From positions 248,001 to 312,000 of the forward strand of contig NZ_JACHGR010000003.1 of the NCBI RefSeq assembly GCF_014202415.1: a stretch of 64,000 nucleotides of DNA. Reading direction: 5' to 3'. Position numbers and translations under genes: made by a program. Origin of the DNA: Tolumonas osonensis (GTDB taxonomy: Bacteria > Pseudomonadota > Gammaproteobacteria > Enterobacterales > Aeromonadaceae). This document shows, piece by piece, positions 48,853-57,479 of this stretch. The stretch's first letter is position 1. Every line of letters starts with the position of its first letter. The notes under the pieces were generated by a model. The model was not told the origin of the DNA and searched no databases. It saw only the letters and a program-made list of their open reading frames with translations.

Positions 48853-49743
48853 ATGCTACAAAACTTCAATCTGACTAAACAAAAGGACTTAACCAACCAT
48901 GTCACGCTGGCGACAGGCAGTGCTGGTCTCTCCTATCTGCTGATTAAAAACGATCATGCGGAAGCAGCGATTTCTTTGTTTGGTGCACATCTGATGCATT
49001 ATCAGGCCAATGGTAAACACCCATTGTTATGGATGAGCAATACCTCTGCTCAGGATGGTTCTAAACCATTCCGTGGCGGTGTTCCAATCTGCTGGCCATG
49101 GTTTGGTCCGGCTTCTGCTGACATTGGTACTGATAAGCCATTACATGGTTTTGCCCGTATCAATGAATGGAAACTGGAAGGTATCAGTGAGAACGCAGAC
49201 GGCACATTGATTCATCTGGTTCTGGAAAGCACAGAGAAAACCCGTGAATTGTGGCCACATGATTTCCGTCTGGAATTTGAAGTGCAGGTTGGCGCGGAAC
49301 TGACCATGTCTATCACCACGACCAATACCGGTAGTAGTGAACTTCGTTACCGCGGTGCGTTACACACCTATTTCGATACCCTGAATACTGAGTCTGTCAA
49401 AATCTCGGGCTTAGGCGATCGTTTCTATGACAAGCTGACACAAAGTGAAAGAGCACAGGATGGTGACCTTCTGCTGACTGAAGGTATGGATCGTATCTAT
49501 ACAGCGCCAGCTGCTGCTGTCACGTTCACTAACGGTTATGAAACCGTTCAGCTGAATAACGGCAATGCCAATTCTGTTGTAGTCTGGAATCCTTGGGACA
49601 AGATTGCTGCCAATATGCCTGACTTCGATAGTGATCGCTGGCCAACGATGGTATGTATTGAAACTGCCGTGACCGGTGAAGGCGTTGTGGTTGCCGCAGG
49701 TGAAGAGCATACACTGAGCGCAACACTGCGTTATCTTGCCTGA
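48853..49743 (+). CDS. yeaD: D-hexose-6-phosphate mutarotase YeaD
   Basis: An aldose-1-epimerase-like beta-sandwich enzyme that interconverts alpha and beta anomers of glucose-6-phosphate. The start at 48853 (MLQNFNLTKQKD) has AAGGAG seven bases upstream; it gives 296 residues (294 in E. coli). Conserved segments are FGAHLMHYQ, PFRGGVPICWPWFGP (with the phosphate-binding Arg), HGFARINEW, ALHTYF and VVWNPWDKIAANMPDF. It sits behind gapA as in E. coli. Confidence 0.93.
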   Translation: MLQNFNLTKQKDLTNHVTLATGSAGLSYLLIKNDHAEAAISLFGAHLMHYQANGKHPLLWMSNTSAQDGSKPFRGGVPICWPWFGPASADIGTDKPLHGFARINEWKLEGISENADGTLIHLVLESTEKTRELWPHDFRLEFEVQVGAELTMSITTTNTGSSELRYRGALHTYFDTLNTESVKISGLGDRFYDKLTQSERAQDGDLLLTEGMDRIYTAPAAAVTFTNGYETVQLNNGNANSVVVWNPWDKIAANMPDFDSDRWPTMVCIETAVTGEGVVVAAGEEHTLSATLRYLA

Positions 49744-49760
49744 TAAAATAGCAGGATAAT

Positions 49761-49799
49761 AAAAAGCAGAACTCTCAGCGGAGGAGTGTTCTGCTTTTT
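49761..49799. terminator. Bidirectional terminator between yeaD and nadA
   Basis: AAAAAGCAGAAC (49761-49772) pairs with GTTCTGCTTTTT (49788-49799), with further pairing of ACTC to GAGT inside. It serves two convergent genes. Confidence 0.88.
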
Positions 49800-49819
49800 A
49801 CTGTTTTAGCTTATCGCCT

Positions 49820-50881
49820 TCAGATATTACTGCTCACTTTTTGCTGCAAACTGGCGGCAAAATCCAGCATACGATTCAGAGGAATCAACGCCTTCTGACG
49901 AACGGATTCTTCCACATGAATTTCATGGGCATCCGCCTGCTCAGATAACGCAGCATATATCGCTTCCAGACCATTCATCGCCATCCACGGACAATGCGCA
50001 CAACTACGGCAGGTTGCACCATCCCCACCTGTAGGTGCCTCAATCATTATTTTATCCGGGCAAGCCTGTTGCATCTTATAAAAGATGCCGCGGTCTGTAG
50101 CGACAATCAGTTTCTTGTGTGGCAATTGCTGAGCCGCTTTAATCAGTTGCGTGGTAGAGCCTACAGCATCCGCCATATCAATCACCGCCGCCGGTGATTC
50201 CGGATGCACCAGTACGGCAGCATCAGGATGTTCTTCTTTGAGGCGTGCTAATGCTTTAGCTTTGAATTCATCATGAACGATGCAGGCGCCTTGCCAGCGC
50301 AGCATCTCGGCACCAGTTTTCTTCTCAATATAAGCACCCAGATGACGATCAGGCGCCCACAGGATTTTTTTACCTTCCGCATCCAGATGCTCAACCACTT
50401 CCAGAGCGATACTGGACGTCACAATCCAATCGGCACGGGCTTTGACTGCGGCAGACGTGTTCGCATAAACAACCACGGTATGATCAGGATGTGCATCGCA
50501 AAATGCAGAAAATTCCTCGATCGGGCAAGAAAGGTCGAGAGAACATTCAGCCTGCAGCGTCGGCATGAGCACATGCTTCTCCGGACTCAGGATCTTCGCC
50601 GTTTCGCCCATAAAGCGCACTCCCGCCACAATAAGCGTTTGTGCAGCATGTTGCTTACCGAACTTGGCCATCTCCAATGAGTCACCGATAAAACCGCCGG
50701 TAGCTTCGGCTAAAGCCTGAATATCATGATCGGTATAGTAATGCGCAATCAGTACTGCATTTTTGGCTTTCAGTAATTCAGAAATGCGCGCAGTCAGCTC
50801 CTGCTTGCGCTCTGCTGACAATGGTGCAGGAATTTGTGGGAAAGGATAGTCAATTTCAACCACATTGACTGAGCTGTTCAT
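49820..50881 (-). CDS. nadA: Quinolinate synthase A
   Basis: NadA condenses iminoaspartate with dihydroxyacetone phosphate to quinolinate in NAD synthesis, using a 4Fe-4S cluster. The 353-residue protein shows C113 (AECSLDLSC), C200 region ([11 protein letters not shown]) and the CxxC at [10 protein letters not shown] near the C-terminus, of which one Cys is the third ligand. [28 protein letters not shown] is close to E. coli NadA (347). Its position next to the Lys/Val tRNA cluster is the same as in E. coli. Confidence 0.96.
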   Translation of the reverse strand: MNSSVNVVEIDYPFPQIPAPLSAERKQELTARISELLKAKNAVLIAHYYTDHDIQALAEATGGFIGDSLEMAKFGKQHAAQTLIVAGVRFMGETAKILSPEKHVLMPTLQAECSLDLSCPIEEFSAFCDAHPDHTVVVYANTSAAVKARADWIVTSSIALEVVEHLDAEGKKILWAPDRHLGAYIEKKTGAEMLRWQGACIVHDEFKAKALARLKEEHPDAAVLVHPESPAAVIDMADAVGSTTQLIKAAQQLPHKKLIVATDRGIFYKMQQACPDKIMIEAPTGGDGATCRSCAHCPWMAMNGLEAIYAALSEQADAHEIHVEESVRQKALIPLNRMLDFAASLQQKVSSNI

Positions 50882-51046
50882 ATCTGACTCCGGCTTACAT
50901 TAATGCTTCGCTGATTATAACCGAGAAGACAGAGTTGCTGAATTTTATTAATGCTATCGCGCGGACAAATGAGTAATTATGCAGTTAAAACAAATTTAAA
51001 ATTAACAGCATCAGAACGTGGGATTGTGAGGTTTTATCAGAGAAGA

Positions 51047-51122
51047 TGGTGGGTCGTGAAGGATTCGAACCTTCGACCAACGGATTAAAAGTCCGCTGCT
51101 CTACCGACTGAGCTAACGACCC
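51047..51122 (-). tRNA. tRNA-Lys (TTT)
   Basis: A 76-base cloverleaf with encoded CCA; acceptor GGGTCGT / ACGACCC, anticodon loop CTTTTAA. Last gene of the eight-gene cluster in the direction of transcription. The sequence is identical to the copies at 51522 and 51702. Confidence 0.96.
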
Positions 51123-51133
51123 ATCGAAAGAAT

Positions 51134-51209
51134 TGGTGGTCGCTACTGGGATCGAACCAGTGACCCCCTCCTTGTAAGGGAGGTGCTCTCCCAGCTGAGC
51201 TAAGCGACC
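51134..51209 (-). tRNA. tRNA-Val (TAC)
   Basis: A 76-base cloverleaf; acceptor GGTCGCT / AGCGACC, anticodon loop CTTACAA, encoded CCA. All four valine copies in the cluster look identical. Confidence 0.96.
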
Positions 51210-51216
51210 TGGGAAC

Positions 51217-51292
51217 TGGTGGGTTGTGAAGGGATCGAACCTTCGACCTACGGATTAAGAGTCCGCTGCTCTACCGACTGAGCTAACAACCC
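51217..51292 (-). tRNA. tRNA-Lys (CTT)
   Basis: A 76-base cloverleaf with acceptor GGGTTGT / ACAACCC and anticodon loop CTCTTAA, so it reads only AAG. It differs from the TTT copies in the acceptor stem (one base pair), the anticodon and a few other bases, so it is a diverged duplicate. E. coli has no CTT lysine tRNA. Confidence 0.94.
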
Positions 51293-51311
51293 ACACACTT
51301 ACGACAAATTT

Positions 51312-51387
51312 TGGTGGTCGCTACTGGGATCGAACCAGTGACCCCCTCCTTGTAAGGGAGGTGCTCTCCCAGCTGAGCTAAGCGACC
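51312..51387 (-). tRNA. tRNA-Val (TAC)
   Basis: Identical in sequence to the valine tRNA at 51134; anticodon loop CTTACAA, encoded CCA. Confidence 0.96.
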
Positions 51388-51434
51388 TAATTCCTTCATG
51401 GTTAATATGGGAATGCAACCATGCTTTTCAAATC

Positions 51435-51510
51435 TGGTGGTCGCTACTGGGATCGAACCAGTGACCCCCTCCTTGTAAGGGAGGTGCTCTCCCAGCTGAG
51501 CTAAGCGACC
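51435..51510 (-). tRNA. tRNA-Val (TAC)
   Basis: Third identical valine tRNA copy. With the preceding one it forms the only Val-Val neighbours in an otherwise alternating Lys/Val array. Confidence 0.96.
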
Positions 51511-51521
51511 TGGGAATTAAG

Positions 51522-51597
51522 TGGTGGGTCGTGAAGGATTCGAACCTTCGACCAACGGATTAAAAGTCCGCTGCTCTACCGACTGAGCTAACGACCC
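51522..51597 (-). tRNA. tRNA-Lys (TTT)
   Basis: Identical to the lysine tRNA at 51047; anticodon loop CTTTTAA, encoded CCA. Confidence 0.96.
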
Positions 51598-51615
51598 ACT
51601 GGTAAATCTTGAAAC

Positions 51616-51691
51616 TGGTGGTCGCTACTGGGATCGAACCAGTGACCCCCTCCTTGTAAGGGAGGTGCTCTCCCAGCTGAGCTAAGCGACC
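51616..51691 (-). tRNA. tRNA-Val (TAC)
   Basis: Fourth identical valine tRNA copy. The spacer to the next tRNA (TGGGAATT) is shared with the spacer at 51511, a sign of duplication of a Lys-Val unit. Confidence 0.96.
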
Positions 51692-51701
51692 TGGGAATTC
51701 G

Positions 51702-51777
51702 TGGTGGGTCGTGAAGGATTCGAACCTTCGACCAACGGATTAAAAGTCCGCTGCTCTACCGACTGAGCTAACGACCC
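51702..51777 (-). tRNA. tRNA-Lys (TTT)
   Basis: First gene of the tRNA array in transcription direction; identical to the other TTT copies. The promoter at 51820-51847 lies 43 bases upstream. Confidence 0.96.
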
Positions 51778-51819
51778 ACTCTTTGCTGGCTTTGCTTTGT
51801 GCCCTGCCAACGGCGGCCT

Positions 51820-51847
51820 ATAATACGGATTTAAGTTTCCGACGCAA
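51820..51847 (-). promoter_or_regulatory. Promoter of the tRNA array
   Basis: On the minus strand TTGCGT (51847-51842) and TATTAT (51825-51820) are 16 bases apart. A GC-rich stretch GGCCGCCG follows, the discriminator type found at stringently controlled stable-RNA promoters. Confidence 0.7.
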
Positions 51848-51924
51848 CAGAAAAGTAATGATTTTTTCCTGTTTGCTCACCGTTCGACCAATTTTTCCTA
51901 CTTTAGGCCAGATTTAACTTATTA

Positions 51925-52722
51925 TTAACCACCAATTGCCTTCTGCGCCAGTTGAGCGGCAGAAGTATTTGGGTATTGCTTAATTACCAGCTGGAAAAAT
52001 TTATTCGCTTTTTCTGTATCACCATCCGCCTTGGAGATAACACCCAGCTTATAAATTGCTTCCGGACGCTTTGGTGAGTCTTTATATTTCTGTGCAACTG
52101 TCAGAAAATGCGTTTTCGCTTTTTCACGATCACCCTGATTAAGCAGTAACTGGCCTAACCAGTAGTGGGCGCCCGGCTGCAATGACGAATTCGGATAGTT
52201 CGCAATGAACGAATCAAAAGCCGGAATCGCCTGGGCGTAATTCTTCTGCTTTAAAACGAGCGCAACAGCAGCATCATAGTCTTTGCTTTCCGAGCCACCA
52301 GCAGGAGCAGCAGCTGTCGGCTGAGTGGGGATTGTGCTTTGCTGTGCCGGTTCTACCGGTTGCTGCTGAGCTGCGTCTGCCGGTGGTTGGGCACCAGGAG
52401 ATGGCGCAGTAGCGGCTGCCGGTTGCGGTTGTGCTGGCTGCTGCTGAAGTTTGTCCAGTTCCTGATACAGCGATTTTTGTCGTTCCGTCGCCTGTTGCAG
52501 CTTGTAGTTCGACTCTTCCAGTGCCCCCCGCAAAGAACGGACATCGTTAGTTAACGCGTCAATCTGCTGCTGCATTTCTATCTGAGAGAGGTTGCGCGCA
52601 TTCACCATTCTCTCCAGTTTCAGCACACGATCTTCAAGTTCATCTGCGTGCACCAGAGAAACAGAAAAAACAGCGGCCATCAATGTGGCCGCTTTTACAT
52701 AATGGAGGTAACCCATCAACAT
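51925..52722 (-). CDS. cpoB: Cell division coordinator CpoB (YbgF)
   Basis: A periplasmic TolA-binding protein that coordinates outer-membrane constriction with peptidoglycan synthesis by PBP1B. The 265-residue protein has a signal peptide ending near SLVHA, a coiled-coil trimerisation helix at about 27-95 (LEDRVLKLERMV, IEMQQQIDALTNDVRSLRG), a Pro/Gln/Ala-rich linker, and a C-terminal TPR domain with three repeats (YAQAIPAFDSFIANYPNS and similar). The start at 52722 lies six bases after the pal stop with AAGG upstream. Last protein gene of the tol-pal operon, followed by the tRNA array. Confidence 0.93.
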   Translation of the reverse strand: MLMGYLHYVKAATLMAAVFSVSLVHADELEDRVLKLERMVNARNLSQIEMQQQIDALTNDVRSLRGALEESNYKLQQATERQKSLYQELDKLQQQPAQPQPAAATAPSPGAQPPADAAQQQPVEPAQQSTIPTQPTAAAPAGGSESKDYDAAVALVLKQKNYAQAIPAFDSFIANYPNSSLQPGAHYWLGQLLLNQGDREKAKTHFLTVAQKYKDSPKRPEAIYKLGVISKADGDTEKANKFFQLVIKQYPNTSAAQLAQKAIGG

Positions 52723-52728
52723 TCAACC

Positions 52729-53253
52729 TTAGTAAACCAGTACCGCACGACGGTTGTGGCTGTCAGCGCCTTCACCGTGGCTTGGGTCTGCCGGTTTTTC
52801 TTCACCGTAGCTGACTACAGACAACTGAGAGACATCTACGCCCAGGTTCTGCATATATTTGGCAACCGCTTTCGCACGACGTTCGCCCAGTGCGATGTTG
52901 TATTCTGGTGTGCCTTTTTCATCAGTGTGACCTTCGATCAGCACTTTGACAGTGTTGTGGCTACGCAGAAAATCAGCATGAGTCTGTAACAACTGAGCAT
53001 ACTGGCCTTCGATTGCATCCGAATCGAAACCGAAGTAAATCACGTTGTCCTGTTTCAGCGATTCAAACTGCTGACGAGCTTGTTCATCAGCTGACATACC
53101 TGAGTCCAGACCAGCGGTTTCTACACCCTGACCTGCGCCCATGCCATCAGTATCAGCAGATGTAGACCCTTTTTTAGAGCTACATGCAGCCAGTGTAACT
53201 AATGGAATAGCAATCAGCAGCGTTTTCAGCAGTGGGTTAATTTTCATTTTCAT
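52729..53253 (-). CDS. pal: Peptidoglycan-associated lipoprotein Pal
   Basis: An outer-membrane lipoprotein of 174 residues that binds peptidoglycan and TolB. The signal peptide ends in the lipobox LAAC with the lipidated Cys at 24. A short Gly/Ser/Asp-rich linker leads to the OmpA-like domain (VIYFGFDSDAIEGQY, VLIEGHTDEKGTPEYNIALGERRA) that holds diaminopimelate. It follows tolB by 21 bases. Confidence 0.96.
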   Translation of the reverse strand: MKMKINPLLKTLLIAIPLVTLAACSSKKGSTSADTDGMGAGQGVETAGLDSGMSADEQARQQFESLKQDNVIYFGFDSDAIEGQYAQLLQTHADFLRSHNTVKVLIEGHTDEKGTPEYNIALGERRAKAVAKYMQNLGVDVSQLSVVSYGEEKPADPSHGEGADSHNRRAVLVY

Positions 53254-53274
53254 ATCCTTGGTACATTGCTCGGA

Positions 53275-54570
53275 TTAATTCAAAAACGGTGACCAGGCCG
53301 GAGAGCGAACTTCCCCTTTCGCGGAAGGCAAGTTAGCTTTAAAGCGCCCGTCTGCCGATACCAGTGCCAGCCCCTGGCGACCTTGATATACAGTGCTGTA
53401 GATAATCATGCTGCCATTTGGCGCAACACTTGGTGATTCATCGAGTGATGAGCTGGTCAGTACATACACACCGCCACCATTCAGATCCTGACGTGCAATA
53501 CGGTATGCACCCTGAATCCGGCTCACCATGACCAACGCTTTGCCATCCGGAGTCGCGCTTGCGCCAAGATTCGAATCACCTTCCCATGTTACACGGCTGG
53601 AGCTACGTGATGCTACATCTACTTTATAAATTTGCGGTCTGCCACCACGCTCAGACGTGAAGAAGACAGAACGGCCATCCGCACTCCAGGATGGTTCGGT
53701 ATCAATCGCCGGATCGGAGGTCAGGCGGCTGATACGACGGGAACCGATATCCACCGTATAAATATCCGGCTGACCATCTTTAGACAATACCACGGCCATA
53801 GAACGTCCGTCCGGTGACCATGATGGCGCACCATTGATCCCTGGCAATGCCACTAGCATTGAACGGGCCTGGGAGTACAGATCCTGAATAAATATTGCCG
53901 GAGTACGTTTTTCAAAACTTACATAGGCAATTCGGCGACCATCCGGAGACCAGGTTGGTGACATGATCGGTTCCCGGGAACGTAACAGCATACGCTCGTT
54001 ATAACCATCGTAATCAGCCAGCATCAGACGGTATGGCATGGCATCACCGCGATTCACGGTGACATACAGAATACTGGTCAGGAAAGCACCACGCTCGCCA
54101 GTCAACTTTTCATAGACGATGTCAGAAATACGGTGAGCATATTTACGCAGCTGTTTCGCGGTCACTGTCGCGACACGACTATCCAGCACCGCATTACCAC
54201 CTGACTGACCACGGGCAACATCAACCAGCTCGAACGTTACCCGGTACTGACCTGCACCCGCAGCTTCAATATGACCAACAACAACCGCTTCAGTACCCAA
54301 TGCAGACCAGGAAGCGTAATTAATCTGACCACTCTGTGCCGGTTGTTCAGGCTGTGAGTTACGGCTCAGCGGACTGAATTTCCCGCTACGCATCAGATCC
54401 GAACTAATCACATTAGCCACATCTTCAGGCACAGATCCGTCCGATTGAAACGGCACAATCGCAACAGGACGGCCACTGTCCATACCACCGGTTACCAGAA
54501 TATCCAGTTCTGCCATGGCAGACTGACTAAACCACAACCACCCAATCAATGCTATCAAGAGTTTTTTCAT
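53275..54570 (-). CDS. tolB: Tol-Pal system beta-propeller protein TolB
   Basis: A periplasmic protein of 431 residues that shuttles between TolA and Pal. The signal peptide ends at about residue 20 (SQSAMA). An N-terminal alpha/beta domain is followed by a six-bladed WD40-like propeller: repeated [48 protein letters not shown] units. Encoded between tolA and pal in the standard order. Confidence 0.96.
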   Translation of the reverse strand: MKKLLIALIGWLWFSQSAMAELDILVTGGMDSGRPVAIVPFQSDGSVPEDVANVISSDLMRSGKFSPLSRNSQPEQPAQSGQINYASWSALGTEAVVVGHIEAAGAGQYRVTFELVDVARGQSGGNAVLDSRVATVTAKQLRKYAHRISDIVYEKLTGERGAFLTSILYVTVNRGDAMPYRLMLADYDGYNERMLLRSREPIMSPTWSPDGRRIAYVSFEKRTPAIFIQDLYSQARSMLVALPGINGAPSWSPDGRSMAVVLSKDGQPDIYTVDIGSRRISRLTSDPAIDTEPSWSADGRSVFFTSERGGRPQIYKVDVASRSSSRVTWEGDSNLGASATPDGKALVMVSRIQGAYRIARQDLNGGGVYVLTSSSLDESPSVAPNGSMIIYSTVYQGRQGLALVSADGRFKANLPSAKGEVRSPAWSPFLN

Positions 54571-54611
54571 CTTTATTCATTTCCCGGTTGTTACAAAATT
54601 AAGAATCATCA

Positions 54612-55679
54612 TTACTGGGGCTGTATTGTTGCATTAATAGTCCGTTCAGCATCCGATGGCGGAGCAGGGAACTTGCCTATCATATTAACAGCTGTAACGC
54701 CTGCACGACAGATTGAAGGATCGCCACTACCTGCGGTTGCGCTCAGCACCAGTCCATCCGGAGCCAGTCTGATTTTAACAACACAACTCTTACCCTTCAT
54801 GTTCTGATCAATCAGCATGCGCTGCTCAATCATATTGGCAACCTTATCACCATATCCAGGATCGCCACCACCAGAGCCACCAGGGCCTGCTGATGTTGAT
54901 GGTTTTGAACTGTTTCCGGATGGTCCGGCTGCAGCTCCGCCAATATCTTCGCTCAGCAATTCATCTTCCAGTTGACTGGCTTCAGCCGCATCACGTTTCG
55001 CCTTTTCTTTGGCTTCCTTCACAGCTTTGGCTTTCGCAGCTTTTTCTGCTTTCAGTTTTTCAGCTTTCTCTTTAGCTTCTTCAGCTGCTTTTTCTTTGGC
55101 CTCTTGTTCAGCTTTTTTCTTAGCCTCTTCTTCTGCCTTTTCTTTGGCTTCCTGTTTGGCTTTTTCTTTAGCTTCTTTATCAGCCTTTTCTTTCGCAGCT
55201 TTTTCTGCCTTCAGTTTTTCAGCTTTTTCTTCAGCTTCTTTCTGTTCAGCCAGCTTTTTCTCTTCTTCCTGCTTTTTCTTCAGTTCTTCTTTTTTCTTCT
55301 GCAGGGCTATCGCTTTCTGCTTCTGAATTTCTTCCTGGCGGGCTTTTTCTTTTGTTGCCCGTTCCGCAGCCTGCTGTTTCTTCAGCTGGATAGTTTTCTC
55401 CAGCTTGGCCTGACGCGCAGCCTCGGCAGCGGCCTCTTTAGCTTCAGCCTGCTCTTTCGCTTCTTCCAATTTCTTGGCTTTCTGTTGCTTAACAAACTGT
55501 TTGTGCTGATCAAATTTCAATTGATCAATCACGACTGCATTCACGATGCCACCACCGCCACCGCCGCCGCCGGCAGGCCGTTTGGGCTTGTCCAGATTCC
55601 ATTTCAGAATGAACATCAGGATCAAAAGTGCATGCAGTATGATAGAGATTACTATCGGACCTCTCATGCCACGTTTCAC
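54612..55679 (-). CDS. tolA: Tol-Pal system protein TolA
   Basis: An inner-membrane protein that spans the periplasm and connects TolQR to TolB/Pal. The 355 residues comprise a membrane anchor at about 10-25 (ISIILHALLILMFIL), a short Gly run, a very long Lys/Ala/Glu-rich helix at about 60-245, and a C-terminal globular domain with two Cys (GKSCVVKIRLAPDGLV, PSICRAGV). The helix contains an internal duplication of KAEKLKAEKAAK. E. coli TolA has 421 residues, the difference lying in the helix. Confidence 0.94.
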   Translation of the reverse strand: MKRGMRGPIVISIILHALLILMFILKWNLDKPKRPAGGGGGGGGIVNAVVIDQLKFDQHKQFVKQQKAKKLEEAKEQAEAKEAAAEAARQAKLEKTIQLKKQQAAERATKEKARQEEIQKQKAIALQKKKEELKKKQEEEKKLAEQKEAEEKAEKLKAEKAAKEKADKEAKEKAKQEAKEKAEEEAKKKAEQEAKEKAAEEAKEKAEKLKAEKAAKAKAVKEAKEKAKRDAAEASQLEDELLSEDIGGAAAGPSGNSSKPSTSAGPGGSGGGDPGYGDKVANMIEQRMLIDQNMKGKSCVVKIRLAPDGLVLSATAGSGDPSICRAGVTAVNMIGKFPAPPSDAERTINATIQPQ

Positions 55680-55694
55680 GACGCCACTACTCCG

Positions 55695-56135
55695 TTATTT
55701 TTTTTGCTCGGAAGAAGGCTGAGTCATCAGACCGACACTTTCTACACCTGCGTCTTTCAGGGATGCCATTAATTGGATGATGGCATCATATTTCACCTCT
55801 TTGTCGCCGCCGACCAGTACAGGGACATTCGGGTGTGTTTTATGAAAGTCAGCAACAATACCGGCCAGCTCAACCAGGTCAGCAACATCTCTGCTGTCTT
55901 CGGTACTGAGTTTGATCGAGTAATGACCGTCTTTATCTACTTCAGCAATGACCGGTAATTCGGAGTCTTCAGACAACTGCTGGGATGTTGTCTGAGGCAA
56001 ATCAACTTTAACGCTTTGCATCACCACTGGAGCGGTTGCCATAAAAATAATCAGCAACACCAGCATGACGTCGATATATGGAACGACGTTAATTTCGGCA
56101 ACAGCGCGTCTTTTGCTACGTTTGTTGACGTGCAT
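55695..56135 (-). CDS. tolR: Tol-Pal system protein TolR
   Basis: An ExbD-family protein of 146 residues, part of the proton-driven TolQR motor. One membrane segment at about 20-38 contains the essential Asp (PYIDVMLVLLIIFM). The C-terminal periplasmic domain includes PVLVGGDKEVKYDAIIQLMA. It starts two bases after tolQ, indicating coupling. Confidence 0.96.
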   Translation of the reverse strand: MHVNKRSKRRAVAEINVVPYIDVMLVLLIIFMATAPVVMQSVKVDLPQTTSQQLSEDSELPVIAEVDKDGHYSIKLSTEDSRDVADLVELAGIVADFHKTHPNVPVLVGGDKEVKYDAIIQLMASLKDAGVESVGLMTQPSSEQKK

Positions 56136-56137
56136 GG

Positions 56138-56809
56138 TTACTCACCCTTGTTGCCAAGCTGGCGGTTCAGAATGGTGGAGAATTCATCCATAAAGTTAAC
56201 GTAGGCATTGTCCAGACGTTCAACTTTGGTACTGAAACGGTTATATGCAACCACGGCAGGAATCGCTGCAAACAGACCCATTGCCGTTGCAATCAGCGCT
56301 TCTGCAATTGGTGGTGCGACCATGGCCAGCGAGGCGTTTTTAACAGCAGATAATGCGATGAAGGCATGCATGATCCCCCATACCGTACCAAACAGACCGA
56401 TATACGGACTGATTGAGCCAATGGTTGCCAGGACAGGCAGATGCGTTTCCAGTTCATCAATTTCGCGGGAGAGTGAAACGCGCATGGCACGATAAGTGCC
56501 ATCCATGATCATTTCCTGATTTTTCAGACCGCTGTTATGCAGACGGGCGAATTCTTTAAATCCGGAATAGAAAATCTGCTCCAGCCCACTCAGTTCGTCA
56601 CGACGATTCGCGCATTCCTGATACAGGCGGTTCAGATCAATGCCAGACCAGAAACGCTCTTCAAATTGTTCAGAAATAGAACGGGCTTCTTTCAGAACTT
56701 TGGTTCGCTGAACAATAATCGCCCATGATGCAATCGACATGGACAACAGGATCAACATTACGATTTGTACCAATGGGCTGGCTTCGAAAATCAGGTTGGT
56801 AAACGACAT
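56138..56809 (-). CDS. tolQ: Tol-Pal system protein TolQ
   Basis: An ExbB/MotA-family inner-membrane protein forming the TolQR ion channel. I start at 56809 ([15 protein letters not shown]), giving 223 residues; a TTG seven codons upstream would overlap ybgC. Three membrane segments: near the N-terminus ([17 protein letters not shown]), and two in the C-terminal half ([40 protein letters not shown]) with the conserved channel Thr. ybgC ends one base upstream (TGA-A-ATG). Confidence 0.95.
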   Translation of the reverse strand: MSFTNLIFEASPLVQIVMLILLSMSIASWAIIVQRTKVLKEARSISEQFEERFWSGIDLNRLYQECANRRDELSGLEQIFYSGFKEFARLHNSGLKNQEMIMDGTYRAMRVSLSREIDELETHLPVLATIGSISPYIGLFGTVWGIMHAFIALSAVKNASLAMVAPPIAEALIATAMGLFAAIPAVVAYNRFSTKVERLDNAYVNFMDEFSTILNRQLGNKGE

Positions 56810-56810
56810 T

Positions 56811-57224
56811 TCAGCTGGTTGCACGAGCAATCACTCCACTTACATCATCAGGAATAGCTATAGGTTTCATTGCAGAGAGATTGACGCAGGCTATCGTTAC
56901 ATCAGCAGTTACAATTGTCCGGCCAGATTCGTCCGCAATCTCTTGTGAAAATACCATTGAAGCCCGTTTTAGTTGCGCTACACGGCAGGAAACCGCCAGT
57001 AACTGGTTAAACCGGGCCGCATTACGGAATTCAATATCGATATGACGCACAACAAAGGCTACATTCAACTGCAATAGCAGATCCTGTTCTATCCCAAGAT
57101 GACGCAGCCATTCTGTGCGAGCACGTTCCAGAAATTTCAGATAATTCGCGTTATATACTATGCCGCCAGCATCGGTATCTTCGTAATAGATCCGCACCGG
57201 CCAGCTAAATTCTGAGTTGACCAT
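56811..57224 (-). CDS. ybgC: Acyl-CoA thioesterase YbgC
   Basis: A hot-dog-fold thioesterase of 137 residues at the start of the tol-pal operon. The active-site region is [22 protein letters not shown] with the catalytic Asp. E. coli YbgC (134) acts on short-chain and malonyl acyl-CoAs and associates with acyl carrier protein. The start at 57224 is the first ATG; a TTG three codons upstream is less likely. Confidence 0.93.
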   Translation of the reverse strand: MVNSEFSWPVRIYYEDTDAGGIVYNANYLKFLERARTEWLRHLGIEQDLLLQLNVAFVVRHIDIEFRNAARFNQLLAVSCRVAQLKRASMVFSQEIADESGRTIVTADVTIACVNLSAMKPIAIPDDVSGVIARATS

Positions 57225-57314
57225 CGAGCTCAATCCCGCAGTCGTAAGACGCGCATAATATACCCCAGCATAATTGCGGAAAGAAGGTGATCTTGCTCAC
57301 TTTATTTTTTCAAT

Positions 57315-57339
57315 AAAAAAGCCACCTGAATCAGGTGGC
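57315..57339 (-). terminator. Terminator after cydX
   Basis: GCCACCTGA / TCAGGTGGC hairpin at 57321-57339 followed on the minus strand by six T residues. It separates the cyd operon from ybgC-tol. Confidence 0.88.
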
Positions 57340-57358
57340 CTTTCGTCCGGTTAACTTG

Positions 57359-57469
57359 CTAATCGTCTACCCGACGATCCATATTTTCGGTGTGTTCCAG
57401 CCACAAGGCATTAATGATACCGAAAGCACAGGCCAATAACACGCCAAGAACCCATGTGAAATACCACAT
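57359..57469 (-). CDS. cydX: Cytochrome bd oxidase small subunit CydX
   Basis: A 36-residue single-span membrane protein, MWYFTWVLGVLLACAFGI then a short hydrophilic end. It matches E. coli CydX (37 residues, MWYFAWILG), needed for stability and activity of the bd oxidase. AGGAGG lies nine bases before the ATG, and the gene follows cydB by 10 bases. Confidence 0.95.
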   Translation of the reverse strand: MWYFTWVLGVLLACAFGIINALWLEHTENMDRRVDD

Positions 57470-57479
57470 CAAATGCCTC

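Noticed and set aside
51047-51777. Regularly spaced repeats that could be taken for a CRISPR array
   Set aside because: The repeats are 76-base tRNA genes that fold as cloverleaves; spacers are 7 to 47 bases and not of uniform length.
54972-55772. Phe/Leu-rich open frame on the plus strand that looks like a membrane protein
   Set aside because: It is the complement of the Lys/Glu-rich TolA helix; the hydrophobic peptide is an artefact of reading AAG/GAA codons backwards.
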